Shown here piece by piece: positions 41,830 through 52,500 of a stretch of DNA of 64,000 bases (position 1 is the stretch's first letter; each line of letters starts with the position of its first letter). The DNA is taken from positions 1 through 64,000 of the forward strand of contig DASXZW010000086.1 of assembly GCA_036501665.1 (NCBI GenBank). The letters are read 5' to 3'. This DNA comes from DATAUD01 sp036501665 (GTDB lineage: Bacteria > Verrucomicrobiota > Verrucomicrobiia > Limisphaerales > Palsa-1400). The notes beneath the pieces are model-generated. The model worked only from the letters and a program-made list of their open reading frames with translations, was not told the origin of the DNA and ran no database searches. The translations under genes were made by a program, and so were the position numbers.

Positions 41830-43329
41830 TCACTTCGGAATCGTGTAATAAAAGCGGTCGGGGAACAAAGGCGCGTTGGTGTCGATGAAGGAGACGATGC
41901 CGTTGGTGTCCGCAGTGATGGGGCCGAGGTCTTGCCAGGTTTGGAGGTTGGTGCTGGCTTGGATGTCGAAGGATTCGCCGGGGGAACCGGAGGCGTGGAG
42001 GATGAAGTTTCCGTTGGGTTGCTGTTGCAGTGTAACGGGGGAATATTTGATGAGGATCATGGCGGTGAAGCCATTGGTTTCAGTTTCGTACCCGGCGACA
42101 TAGACGTTGCCCGAATTGTCCACGACGATGGCGTTGCCTGCGTCATTCCCGTGCGCAGGTCCATCATAGCGTTGTAGCCAAATCTGATTCCCGTTGCTGT
42201 CATACTTAATGGTTGCAATGTCGCTATCACCATTCGTTCCGAGCGAAGGTGAAAAGCCCGTGACATACACACTATTAGCTTGATCGACCGCAACGGTTGT
42301 CGCGACGCTGTTTCTAGTTACAACAGACGGATAAGTCTTTCCCCAAAGGTAGTTGCCGTTTGTGTTAATCTTATATGTACCATAAACGTTGTTTGGATAG
42401 TTAAAGTCATTTCCCCCCGTTACAATAACGTCTCCGGCGTTATCTACTACTAAACCATGTGCTGAACTAGCCCCGTCGTCCGTCGGGTCGTAAGCTAGCA
42501 CTCCGCCAGATCCGTTGGCACTGTATTTCATCGTTATATAAGGCTCTCCTGATCCAATTCCTATGAAAAAATTACCCTCTACATAAACATTACTTTGCAA
42601 GTCGAGATAAATGCTTGCAACTCCGGAACCACCGTTTGGGCCCAAGGCTTCCTTCGCCACCCAAAGTCGATTACCATCCTTGTCGTACTTAACGGTGCCT
42701 ATATCGTCTTCATTTTCACTAGGAACCGAGGCTTCCTCTGATCCTGATACATACACATTAGTAGATGAATCAACGGCGATGACTTGTGAAACATTTGCTA
42801 ATCCTTGATAAGTCCAAGTTGCAGCCCAAACATTACTACCTGTCGAATCGAGTCTCATAGTCGTGAAGTTCCCCGAAACGCCCGTGATATAGGCGCTGCC
42901 TGCACGATCGACCGCAACCGCCTGCGCGTTGTATGGCGCTGTCCATAGTGAATTTCCGTTGGAATCATACTTCACCGTTAACGCGTTTCCAGTCACGACA
43001 ACGGAGTTGCTGGCGTTGATTGCAAATCCAGTCGGAGTTGCCGTCGGAAAGTTGGTTGAGTCATACCGCGCTGCCCAAAGCTGATTTCCATTCGGTGCGT
43101 ATTTAACTACGACGTAGCCGGTGTTTGTGTTTGCATTGGCGGAAACTCCTAAAACATAAATGTTACCTGCCGAATCCAGCGTCATTTTTAATGCCTGATG
43201 GTTTCCGTTGGTGATGCCGTTGTTATACTTCGCCACCCATGCCTGTTGTATCTGCGCCTGGGTGGGTATCGCCCAGCTTGAAAACAACATGACCGCGCAC
43301 AAAAAACGAAATATTCGCAACGACGCCAT
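41830..43329 (-). CDS. Exported SBBP-repeat beta-propeller protein
   Basis: A 499-residue protein from ATG 43329 (MASLRIFRFLCAVMLFSSWA, cleaved near TQAQ). The frame upstream is intergenic-repeat sequence, so this start is preferred. The body consists of about eight repeats of the form N-x-V-x-V-T-G with K-Y-x-x-x-G-N-x-L-W (for example VVVKYAPNGNQLWAARYDS and IATIKYDSNGNQIWLQRYDG), the SBBP propeller seen in exported proteins. The C-terminal 70 residues (GSPGESFDIQASTNLQTWQD) form an Ig-like domain typical of Verrucomicrobiota surface proteins. No enzyme motif is visible; it is probably a surface binder. Base composition in the repeats is more AT-rich than in neighbouring genes. Confidence 0.85.
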   Translation of the reverse strand: MASLRIFRFLCAVMLFSSWAIPTQAQIQQAWVAKYNNGITNGNHQALKMTLDSAGNIYVLGVSANANTNTGYVVVKYAPNGNQLWAARYDSTNFPTATPTGFAINASNSVVVTGNALTVKYDSNGNSLWTAPYNAQAVAVDRAGSAYITGVSGNFTTMRLDSTGSNVWAATWTYQGLANVSQVIAVDSSTNVYVSGSEEASVPSENEDDIGTVKYDKDGNRLWVAKEALGPNGGSGVASIYLDLQSNVYVEGNFFIGIGSGEPYITMKYSANGSGGVLAYDPTDDGASSAHGLVVDNAGDVIVTGGNDFNYPNNVYGTYKINTNGNYLWGKTYPSVVTRNSVATTVAVDQANSVYVTGFSPSLGTNGDSDIATIKYDSNGNQIWLQRYDGPAHGNDAGNAIVVDNSGNVYVAGYETETNGFTAMILIKYSPVTLQQQPNGNFILHASGSPGESFDIQASTNLQTWQDLGPITADTNGIVSFIDTNAPLFPDRFYYTIPK

Positions 43330-44015
43330 GCCGGAATGAAAACAGGCGTTAACCACGGATTTCACTGATATCACGGATGGTGAAACAGCAGCACATCGAT
43401 TCAATCCGTGTGATCCGTGGTGAAGAGGCTTTGTGAAAACAGATGAAACCGGTTTCATGGAGTTCCTCAATGCTGTCTCGGTAGCTGAGTAAAGACGAAT
43501 TGTGCGATAATTCCCGCGTCGGCATCGGTTGTTTTCGGCATGGGGCCGAATTTAGCAGCGGCGCAGACACGTGTCAAGAATCGCGAAAGATCGAATAGAG
43601 CAGACGGGGCAAAGTCCTAGGTAGGGACACCTCGCCGAGGTGTCCGCGGACGGCTCGGCGAGCCGTCCCCACCCATCGCAAAATATCAAGGGAAGGCGAG
43701 GAAAGGGGTGCGGCAAAGAGTGCGGGGTTAGTTTGGTCCAATGGTCGGTTAGTTGTGCAGTCGGCCTCTTTGCCGTCCCCCAATCGCGCGGCCAGCAGGT
43801 CGTCCGCGGCCAAAATTGGTGCGCGACTGGCCAAAATCTGACTGTCGTTGGTTTTGTTGGGAATCAGACGCCCACTCATAACGGTTCGTTCGTTCGACGT
43901 CGCCCATTTTAAGGGCGGGCTGCAACAGATGCAACCAAGATTAAAAAAATGAACGAATTTTAATGCGGAAATATTTTTATTTCAGAGAAAAATAACCCTT
44001 ATTCGACACGCGTCG
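43330..44015. other. 686-base intergenic region with repeats
   Basis: It holds an ATCCGTGTGATCCGTGGTGA phrase and its related ACCACGGATTTCACTGAT (about 43350-43425), which pair imperfectly, and family-1 repeat copy 2 at 43620. AT-rich sequence (43940-44030) before the S4 gene's end may be a terminator region. No gene is supported. Confidence 0.6.
43620..43674. repeat. Double-hairpin REP-like repeat, family 1, copy 2
   Basis: GGTAGGGACACCTCGCCGAGG then TGTCC, and GGACGGCTCGGCGAGCCGTCC, then CCACCC. Hairpins are at 43626-43644 and 43649-43667. The stems differ from copy 1 at paired positions (GACGCC versus GACACC, with matching changes GGCGTC versus GGTGTC), so the palindrome is conserved by compensating changes. 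Confidence 0.85.
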
Positions 44016-44402
44016 CTATTCATTAAATTTTACTATTCGACGGCGGTCTTTTTTCGTGGGACGACCCGAGCCTTTTGGGCGGATGCCGTAAGGGCCCGCG
44101 ACGAACTGGGGACGCGGTTGCGGCGGAGCGGGAGGCGTCTGGTTCTCGGCGAATTCGGGGACTTTGCTCGCAGCGATGCGGTTGCGGAGCGGTTGCAGCA
44201 CTTTGTAACGTCGCGAGATTTCGTCGCTTACGATAACGACGATGTCGTTGATTTTGACTTCGCGCGATGGTTTGACCGGCTGGCCGTCGATAGTGACGCG
44301 GCCAAGGCGGCAGGCGTCAGCGGCGAGGGTGCGGGTCTTGAAGATGCGCACAGCCCAGAGCCACTTATCAAGTCGAACGGATGGAGTCGGATTTTCCGGC
44401 AT
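44016..44402 (-). CDS. Hsp15-like S4-domain RNA-binding protein
   Basis: A 128-residue protein from ATG 44402. The S4 domain spans residues 9-60 (SVRLDKWLWAVRIFKTRTLA, LGRVTIDGQPVKPSREVKIN), followed by DIVVIVSDEISRRYKVLQPL and a Pro-rich linker, ending in a basic tail (RPTKKDRRRIVKF). Hsp15 (HslR) binds free 50S subunits with stalled nascent chains, and its R-L-D-K-W-L-W start is diagnostic. Upstream in-frame Met codons exist (for example 44459) but would add repeat-derived residues. Confidence 0.9.
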   Translation of the reverse strand: MPENPTPSVRLDKWLWAVRIFKTRTLAADACRLGRVTIDGQPVKPSREVKINDIVVIVSDEISRRYKVLQPLRNRIAASKVPEFAENQTPPAPPQPRPQFVAGPYGIRPKGSGRPTKKDRRRIVKFNE

Positions 44403-44677
44403 CGGAAGCGTTAAGGAATGATTCAATGGAGGTGAGGGAAAGACAAGGTTGTTTGGCATTTTGGTGAGTGATCGGCACACTGGACGAAAGCAGCGGCAAG
44501 CCGCACGCACTCCACACCCTTCGCGAGGCAAATAAGGCTATTTGCTTATTTTAGATGAGGTTGGCGGCTGTTTAGCGAATATGCTCAAGGGCATAGCCGT
44601 TGTGCGGGAGCTTGCGAAGCGCGGCTGTGCTCTTGGCTTAACCGCTTGATAATCAACGCCACAAGAATGTTCGGCGC

Positions 44678-45100
44678 ATGGCACAGCAGCCGCTATTTGA
44701 CGCCTTCAGCATGTCTGGCAACGAGCCGCAGCACACAAAGCAAATTCTTATAGTGGACGATGATATCTCGATCCGCCATATGCTGGGCCGGGTGCTGTCA
44801 GATGAAGGGTACGGCGTGATTTCGGCGGCAAGCGGCGAGGAGGGATTGAAATTGGCGGAAGGCGGCGGAGTCGATTTGGTTTTATTGGATTTAAAGATGC
44901 CGGGCATTGGCGGGCAAGAGACGTTCCGCTTGATGCAGAGGACGCGGCCCGATTTGCCAGTGATCATTATCAGCGCGTATTCACGACAGCAATTCGCGGA
45001 ATTGGCCGGGGCGCGCGCATTGTTGCAAAAGCCGTTGGATTTTCCCGTTTTGCTGGATACGATCAAAAGCATTCTGTCTCAACCGGTCGCACTTGGATGA
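44678..45100 (+). CDS. Single-domain response regulator (receiver only)
   Basis: A 140-residue protein. It has a full receiver domain: acidic pocket D27-D29 (ILIVDDDISIRHMLGRVLSD), phosphoacceptor D71 (LVLLDLKMPGIGG), S99 and K118 in LLQKPLD. No output domain is present, so it acts by binding a partner, like CheY. It precedes the RND efflux operon by 40 bases on the same strand and may be in the same transcript. No histidine kinase is nearby, so it is an orphan. The start may be Met12 (44711). Confidence 0.9.
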   Translation: MAQQPLFDAFSMSGNEPQHTKQILIVDDDISIRHMLGRVLSDEGYGVISAASGEEGLKLAEGGGVDLVLLDLKMPGIGGQETFRLMQRTRPDLPVIIISAYSRQQFAELAGARALLQKPLDFPVLLDTIKSILSQPVALG

Positions 45101-45140
45101 ACCATAGAATTTATCGAATGACATTGAAAGGGTAAGCAGC

Positions 45141-46460
45141 ATGGCTGAACCAATATTGACTTCAGGAAAACCTATTCCTTCGCCGAGCCGGACAACACCG
45201 CCCGATGAGCATCATCATCGTGGAACGCATCCGATCCTGTGGATTATTCTGCTGGTGATAGTCGTTGCTCCAATTGCGGCATTCAAATTATTGCCGAAAA
45301 AGACCCCGCCGCGAAGGGTTCCGTTGACGACAATTTCCACGACGAACGTGGCGAAGGGAAACATCGACGTGACGCAATGGGCTTTGGGAACGGTGACGCC
45401 AATTTACACGGCGATGGTTTCGCCGCGCGTGGATGGGCAGTTGATCAAGGTCGATTACACCGAAGGCCAGATTGTCAAGACGAACGATCTTCTCGCGGAG
45501 ATCGATCCGGCCCCTTACAAGGCGTTGGAAGAACAGGCTGAGGGACAATTGGCGCGGGACAAGGCGCTGCTTGAGGGCGCGAAGGTTGATCTTGGCCGTT
45601 ACCAGGATGCTTACACGAAAAAAGCCATTCCGAAGCAGCAGGTGGATGATGAAATGGCGCTGGTCCATCAGGATGAAGGGACGGTGAAGTTCGACGAGGG
45701 ACAACTGGCGACTGCGAAGGTGCAATTGGCCTACTGCTATATATATGCGCCGATCGCGGGCCGGACGGGATTGCGGATGGTCGATCCGGGCAACGTTGTT
45801 CATGCGGCCAATACCAATGCGCTGGTGGTCATCACGCAATTGCAGCCGATTACGGTGATTTTCAGTCCGACGGAGGATATTTTGCCGGCGGTCCAGAAGC
45901 AGTTGAACGAAGGCCACGAGATGACGGTGGAAGCGTGGGACCACGATCAAAAACAAAAGCTTGCGACTGGGAAATTCCTGACAACCGACGCGCAGATTGA
46001 TACCGGGACGGGAACAATTCGCATGAAGGCGATATTTGAAAACAAGGACATGGCTTTGTTCGCAAACCAGTTTGTCAATGTGCGATTGATTTTGGAGACG
46101 TTAACGAATGTCACTCTTGTTCCCACGGAAACGATCCAGCGCAATCCCCAGGAGGCGTTTGTTTATACAGTCAACAGCCAGACCGTCAATGTCACCAACG
46201 AGGCAGGAAATGTGACCACAACCAATCAAACATCGGTTAAGATGCACCCGATCACGACTGGAATTTCCGAGGGAGATGTTACCTCGATTGAAGGAATCGC
46301 TCCGGGCACGACCATCGCGGCGGACAATTTCAATAAGCTCAGTGACGGCACTAAAGTAAATGTTCGCCAGGGAGGCGGCGCGGGAAGATCGAAAGATGGG
46401 GATTCAGGAAATCGGAAACGCCACTCGGACAAAACCGGGACGCAGGATAACCCGTCGTGA
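45141..46460 (+). CDS. mdtA: RND efflux periplasmic adaptor, MdtA-like
   Basis: A 439-residue adaptor anchored by a helix at about 30-51 (HPILWIILLVIVVAPIAAFK). It carries the lipoyl/hairpin pattern VSPRVDGQLIKVDYTEGQIV and DLLAEIDPAPYKALEEQAEG, a coiled-coil hairpin (about 115-185), the second lipoyl half YIYAPIAGRTGLRMVDPGNV and VVITQLQPITVIFSPTEDIL. MdtA carries solutes' energy coupling between the pump and outer-membrane channel. The C-terminus is Gly/Lys/Asp-rich (GGGAGRSKDGDSGNRKRHS). Its last codons overlap the first pump (GTGA). Confidence 0.92.
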   Translation: MAEPILTSGKPIPSPSRTTPPDEHHHRGTHPILWIILLVIVVAPIAAFKLLPKKTPPRRVPLTTISTTNVAKGNIDVTQWALGTVTPIYTAMVSPRVDGQLIKVDYTEGQIVKTNDLLAEIDPAPYKALEEQAEGQLARDKALLEGAKVDLGRYQDAYTKKAIPKQQVDDEMALVHQDEGTVKFDEGQLATAKVQLAYCYIYAPIAGRTGLRMVDPGNVVHAANTNALVVITQLQPITVIFSPTEDILPAVQKQLNEGHEMTVEAWDHDQKQKLATGKFLTTDAQIDTGTGTIRMKAIFENKDMALFANQFVNVRLILETLTNVTLVPTETIQRNPQEAFVYTVNSQTVNVTNEAGNVTTTNQTSVKMHPITTGISEGDVTSIEGIAPGTTIAADNFNKLSDGTKVNVRQGGGAGRSKDGDSGNRKRHSDKTGTQDNPS

Positions 46461-49400
46461 ATCCATCGAGGATTTTCATACTTCGGCCGGTCGCCACATC
46501 GCTTTTGATGGCGGCGATTCTGCTGGTTGGTTTGGTGGCTTACCAGCAACTGCCGGTGTCGGCGTTGCCGGAGGTTGATTTTCCGACAATTCAGATCGTG
46601 ACTTTTTATCCCGGCGCAAGCCCGGACGTGATGGCGTCGGCGGTCACAGCGCCGCTGGAACGGCAATTCGGCCAGGTGCCTGGGTTGAATCAAATGACTT
46701 CGATCAGCTCGGGGGGAAGTTCGATCATCACGTTGCAGTTCGCGCTTTATCTGAATATCGACGTTGCCGAGCAGGAAGTTCAGGCGTCGATTAACGCGGC
46801 CCAATCGTATCTGCCGACGGGCCTGCCTTCGCCGCCGATCTACAGCAAATCCAACCCGGCCGACGCGCCGATCCTGACTTTGGCGCTGACCTCCAAGTCG
46901 ATTGCGCTGTCGGAGGTCGAGGATTTGGCGGACACGCGGCTGGCGCAGAAAATTTCGCAATTGAGCGGTGTTGGGTTGGTCACGATTGTGGGCGGACAAA
47001 AGCCGGCGGTGCGCATTCAGGCGAACCCGACGCAACTTTCGGCTTACGGGATGAATTTGGAGGATTTGCGCACGGCATTGCAGGCGACCAGCGTTGACCA
47101 GGCGAAAGGGACTTTCGACGGCGCGAAGCTTTCGTATCAGATCAACGCAAATGACCAATTGAGCACGAGCGGCGATTATAACAAGCTCGTTGTCGCTTAT
47201 AGAAATGGGGCGCCGGTCATGCTCTCCGATGTGGCCAAGGCGGTGGATGGCGCGGAAAACACCAGGCAGGCCGCGTGGATGAACGAACAGCCGGCGATCA
47301 TCGTGAACATTCAACGGCAACCGGGCGCGAACATCATCCAGGTCGTGGATCGAATCATGGCCAAACTTCCACAGCTCAAAGCAACGCTGCCGCCCTCGGT
47401 TGATGTTTCAGTATTGACAGACCGCACCACGACGATCCGCGCCTCCGTGCGGGACGTGGAATTGGAATTATTGATGACAATTGGGCTGGTCGTGCTGGTG
47501 ATCTTTTTATTTTTGCGCACGGTTTCCGCCACGATTATTCCAAGCGTCGCGGTGCCTCTGTCATTGGTCGGGACGTTCGCGATCATGTATCTGCTCGGTT
47601 ACAGCCTGGACAACCTTTCTTTGATGGCATTGACGATCTCGACCGGATTCGTCGTTGATGACGCGATCGTGATGATCGAAAACATCGTCCGGTATATTGA
47701 AATGGGCGAGAAGCCGCTGGACGCCGCTTTGAAGGGCGCGCAACAAATCGGTTTCACGATCATGTCGCTGACCATTTCGCTGGTGGCGGTGCTGATTCCG
47801 TTGTTGTTCATGAGCGATATCGTCGGCCGGTTGTTTCGGGAATTCGCGGTCACGTTAAGTGTGACGATTCTTGTTTCAGCGGTGGTGTCATTGACTTTGA
47901 CGCCGATGATGTGTGCGCGCTTGCTGAAGAAGGAGTCGGAAAATAAACAAGGCCGTCTGGCCCGTGTTTCCGAACATGCCTGGGAGAGTGTCATCGCTTT
48001 TTACGGAAGGACGTTGAGGTGGGTTCTGGATCGGCAGGCGGCAACGCTTGTCGTGGCTGTGTTGACTTTGGTGATGACGGTGGTGCTGTATATCCTCGTG
48101 CCCAAAGGATTTTTCCCGGTGCAGGACACAGGCGTCGTGCAGGGAATTTCGCAGGCGGCGCAGAACATTTCATTTCCCGCGATGGCAGCCAAGCAGGAAG
48201 GGTTGGCGAAAATCATTCTGAAAGACCCCGCTGTGGCGAGCCTTTCGTCTTTCATCGGCGTCGATGGCATCAACACGACGCTCAACAGCGGGCGAATCCT
48301 GATCAATCTTAAGCCGCTCGAGAACCGCGACCTCAGCGCCTCCGATGTCATTCGCCGGTTGCAACCGCAACTGGACAGTGTCAACGATGTTTCTCTCTAT
48401 ATGCAGCCGGTGCAGGATTTGACCGTCGAAGATCGCGTCAGCCGCACCCAGTACCAATACACGATGGAAGACCCCGACCAGCAGGAACTGCAACTCTGGA
48501 CGGGGAGGTTGGTGAGCAAACTTCAACAACTTCCGATTTTGCGCGATGTGGCAACCGATCAGCTTTTGGACGGGACTGCGGTTTCGCTCGTGATTGATCG
48601 TGTCACTGCGGCCCGGCTAGGGATTACAGCGCAACAGATTGATGAAACACTTTACGACGCCTTTGGGCAGCGGCAGGTTTCAACGCTGTTCACCCAATTG
48701 AATCAGTATCATCTGATCATGGAGGCGACGCCGTCGTTCCAAAAATCGCCATCAAAACTCAAGGACATTTATGTGCGGTCGGCGACGGGGCCGGTGCCGC
48801 TGAGCGCATTTACGCATTTTGAAACGAAAACCGCCCCGCTCTCCATCAACCATCAAGGGCAATTTCCGTGCGTGACGATCTCGTTCAATCTGGCGCCGGG
48901 CGCTTCTTTGGGAAATGCGACCAAGGCGATTGATGACGCAAAAAGGGAACTCAACATGCCGGCTTCAGTATTGACAGCATTCCAGGGAACCGCCGCTTCG
49001 TTCCAGGCGTCGCTGGCCAACGAACCGTTGCTGATTCTCGCCGCGTTGATCACGGTTTATATCGTGCTGGGCGTCCTTTACGAAAGTTACATTCATCCGA
49101 TTACAATTCTTTCCACGCTTCCGTCGGCGGGCGTCGGAGCAATTCTGGCGTTGATGCTTTGCGGGCAGGACTTGAGCGTCGTTTCGCTGATTGGAATCAT
49201 TCTCCTGATCGGGATTGTCAAGAAGAACGGGATTATGATGGTGGATTTCGCCCTTCAGGCGGAGCGCGAGGAAGGGAAATCCACGGTCGAAGCCATCTAT
49301 CAATCCTGCATGTTGCGGTTTCGCCCAATCATGATGACCACGATGACCGCGCTGCTGGGCGGGTTGCCGCTGGCGCTCGGATCGGGCACCGGATCGGAGT

Positions 49401-49582
49401 TGCGCCGGCCACTGGGCATCGCGATGGTCGGCGGTTTGATCCTGAGCCAGATACTCACCCTTTACACGACGCCTGTCATTTATATTTACATGGACCGGTT
49501 CGCGAAGAAAAACAAGGAAGCCGGCCCGGCGGCTGCGGCTGAACCTTCGTCCACATCCGGCACGATTCCGGCAACTGCATGA
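46457..49582 (+). CDS. mdtB: RND efflux pump subunit, MdtB-like
   Basis: A 1041-residue inner-membrane pump of full RND length with 12 expected helices. It has the N-terminal FILRPVATSLLMAAILLVGL, the porter-domain ASPDVMASAVTAPLERQFG, the proton-relay pair in TM4 (STGFVVDDAIVMIENIVRY, Asp-Asp) and a C-terminal half with SYIHPITILSTLPSAGVGAI and GIVKKNGIMMVDFALQAERE. MdtB and MdtC form a heterotrimeric pump for bile salts and drugs in Enterobacteria. It starts with GTG within the adaptor's stop and ends with ATGA into the next pump. Confidence 0.93.
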   Translation: MNPSRIFILRPVATSLLMAAILLVGLVAYQQLPVSALPEVDFPTIQIVTFYPGASPDVMASAVTAPLERQFGQVPGLNQMTSISSGGSSIITLQFALYLNIDVAEQEVQASINAAQSYLPTGLPSPPIYSKSNPADAPILTLALTSKSIALSEVEDLADTRLAQKISQLSGVGLVTIVGGQKPAVRIQANPTQLSAYGMNLEDLRTALQATSVDQAKGTFDGAKLSYQINANDQLSTSGDYNKLVVAYRNGAPVMLSDVAKAVDGAENTRQAAWMNEQPAIIVNIQRQPGANIIQVVDRIMAKLPQLKATLPPSVDVSVLTDRTTTIRASVRDVELELLMTIGLVVLVIFLFLRTVSATIIPSVAVPLSLVGTFAIMYLLGYSLDNLSLMALTISTGFVVDDAIVMIENIVRYIEMGEKPLDAALKGAQQIGFTIMSLTISLVAVLIPLLFMSDIVGRLFREFAVTLSVTILVSAVVSLTLTPMMCARLLKKESENKQGRLARVSEHAWESVIAFYGRTLRWVLDRQAATLVVAVLTLVMTVVLYILVPKGFFPVQDTGVVQGISQAAQNISFPAMAAKQEGLAKIILKDPAVASLSSFIGVDGINTTLNSGRILINLKPLENRDLSASDVIRRLQPQLDSVNDVSLYMQPVQDLTVEDRVSRTQYQYTMEDPDQQELQLWTGRLVSKLQQLPILRDVATDQLLDGTAVSLVIDRVTAARLGITAQQIDETLYDAFGQRQVSTLFTQLNQYHLIMEATPSFQKSPSKLKDIYVRSATGPVPLSAFTHFETKTAPLSINHQGQFPCVTISFNLAPGASLGNATKAIDDAKRELNMPASVLTAFQGTAASFQASLANEPLLILAALITVYIVLGVLYESYIHPITILSTLPSAGVGAILALMLCGQDLSVVSLIGIILLIGIVKKNGIMMVDFALQAEREEGKSTVEAIYQSCMLRFRPIMMTTMTALLGGLPLALGSGTGSELRRPLGIAMVGGLILSQILTLYTTPVIYIYMDRFAKKNKEAGPAAAAEPSSTSGTIPATA

Positions 49583-52500
49583 GCTTTTCGGCAATATTCA
49601 TTCGCCGCCCGGTGGCCACGACGCTGCTGACGGCGGCGCTTGCCCTCGCGGGAGGAGTGGCGTTTCGACTGCTCCCGGTCGCGCCGTTGCCGCAGGTTGA
49701 TTTTCCCACAATTTCCGTCGGAGCCTCGCTTCCAGGCGCCAGCCCGGAAATCATGGCATCTGCGGTGGCTGCGCCGTTGGAGAAACAACTTGGGCACATC
49801 GCTGGCGTGACGGAAATGACTTCCTCCAGCGTCCTGGGAGGCACGGGCGTCACGCTGCAATTCGATCTCAGCCGAAATATTGATGGCGCGGCGCGGGACG
49901 TTCAGGCGGCCATCAACGCGGCGCGAACTTACCTGCCCGCCAATCTTCCCAGCAACCCGACCTGGCGAAAGTTCAATCCGTCCGACGCCCCGATCATGAT
50001 TATTTCCCTGACCTCGCAGATTTACACCCGGGGTCAAATGTATGACATCGCGTCCAGCATCATGGCGCAGCGGTTATCGCAGGTGGACGGTGTGGGCCAG
50101 GTCATTGTTGGCGGCAGTTCATTGCCGGCGGTCCGGGTCGAGGTCAATCCGGTGCGGCTGGAGAATTGCGGCCTGAGCCTGACCAACGTGCAAAACGTCC
50201 TTGGCGGCGCCAACGCAAATTTGCCCAAGGGCCAGTTCTTTGACGAGCACATGACCGCCGATATTATTGACAACGATCAATTGATGAAGGCGGAATATTA
50301 CCGGCCCCTGATCGTTGGTTATCACAATGGCGCGGCTGTCCGACTGGAAGACGTGGCGGATGTGGAGGATTCCGTGCAGGACGTGCGCAATGCGGGATTT
50401 TCAGATGGAAATCCAGCGGTATTGCTGATTGTCTTCAAGCAACCACAGGCCAATATTATTGACACCGTGGACCATATTCGCGAGGCGTTGCCGTCGTTGG
50501 AGGCATCGGCTCCGCCGGCGATTCATGTCACGATTTCGTCTGATCGCACCACCACGATTCGCGCTTCGGTTCATGACGTTGAATTGACCCTCTTGATCTC
50601 CGTTTGTCTCGTCATCCTGGTGGTGTTCGTCTTTCTGCGCGATGCCCGCACCACGTTGATACCCAGCGTTGCGGTCCCGGTATCGCTGATCGGAACTTTT
50701 GGCGTCATGTACCTGCTCGGTTACAGCATCGACAACCTTTCGCTGATGGCGATGACCGTCTCCACCGGCTTCGTTGTTGATGATGCAATCGTCGTCATCG
50801 AAAACATCACGCGCTACCTGGAGCAAGGCATGTCGCCTACAGAAGCGGCGTTGAAGGGCGCAGGTGAGATCGGTTTTACCGTCGTCTCAATCAGCGTTTC
50901 GCTGGTGACAGTGTTTGCGCCGATTTTGATGATGGGCGGAATCGTCGGACGACTCTTCCGCGAATTCGCGATGACAATTTCGGTGGCCATATTGGTTTCC
51001 CTTGTCATTTCGCTCACCACGACGCCCATGATGTGCGCCCGATTGCTGAAGCGGGAAAGGGACCAGAAACATGGAAGAATTCACAAGGCAACCGGCGCCG
51101 TGTTCGATTGGATCCTTGATCACTACGCGAGAAGCTTGCGATGGGTGTTGAAAAATCAATTCATTGTTTTGTGCATTCTGCTGATTACGGTCGGGATGAA
51201 TGTCTTCCTTTTTAAAATTGTTCATAAAGGATTCTTCCCACAGCAGGACAACGGGGGGTTGATGGGAATCGCTCAAGGAACTGAAGACATTTCGTTTCAG
51301 TCGATGTCCTCGAAGCTCTTGAAATTCATCGACATTGTGAAAGCCGATCCAGCGGTTGCGCATCTGGTCGGTTTCACCGGCGGCGGCGGCGGGACAACGA
51401 CGGATCAAGGCCGGATGTTCGTGAGCCTTAAGCCGCTGGGCGAACGCACGAACAGCGCGGACGAAGTTGTTGCCCGCCTGCGCGCGAAGTGCGCCCGGGT
51501 CGCCGGCGCGACGTGCATCTTCAGCGCCAACCAGGATTTGCGCATCGGGGGAAGGTCAAGCCAGGCCCAATACCAGTACACAATCCAAAGTGATAATCTC
51601 GAGGACCTCAACAAGTGGGGGCCGATTCTGGTGGAGGAAATGAAAAAGGTCCCCGGCTTGACGGACGTCAACAGCGACCAGCAAAACGACGGGCTCCAAT
51701 CGCTGCTTTCATATGACCGCCCCACGGCGATGCGCCTTGGCCTCTCCGCCGCCAATTTGGACACCGCCCTTTACGGCGCTTTCGGGCAATCGTTGGTATC
51801 GAAGATGTACACCTCGCTGAATCAGTATTACGTCGTCATGGAAGTGGCCCCGCGATGGTTGCAATCGCCGGCAAGTTTGAATTCGGTGTACTTGCAATCA
51901 CCTACCGGCGGGGAAGTGCCGCTTTCCGCGGTGACCAAACTCAAGACTGACATCGCGCCAATCCAGGTCAACCATCAGGGCCAGTTTCCGGCTGTGACCG
52001 CTTCCTTCAATCTTCTTCCCGGGGTTTCGCTCGGGGACGCTGTCGATAGCATTAACGCAATGGAGCAAAAAATGGGAATGCCCTCCTCGGTCCACGGAAG
52101 TTTTGCCGGAACCGCCCAGGCGTTTCAATCCTCCCTGGCGGGCGAACCGCTGCTCATTCTGACGGCGCTGCTGGCCGTTTATATCGTCCTGGGAATTCTT
52201 TACGAGAGTTACATTCATCCAATCACCATTCTCTCCACGCTTCCGTCCGCCGGCGTGGGCGCGGTTCTCTTTCTGATGCTCTTTCAAATCGACTTGAGCA
52301 TCATCGCGGTTATCGGCGTGATCCTGTTGATCGGCATTGTCAAGAAGAACGGAATTCTCATGGTCGATTTCGCGATTCAAGCCGAGCGGAATGAGGGAAA
52401 AAGCCCGGAAGAGGCGATCTATCAGGCGTCCGTCCTGCGCTTTCGCCCAATTTTAATGACGACGATGGCCGCGATTTGCGGGGCGTTGCCATTGGTTTTA

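Noticed and set aside
46226..47320. 364-residue minus-strand frame across mdtA/mdtB
   Set aside because: Extreme Arg/Gln content with no motif; antisense to conserved RND sequence.
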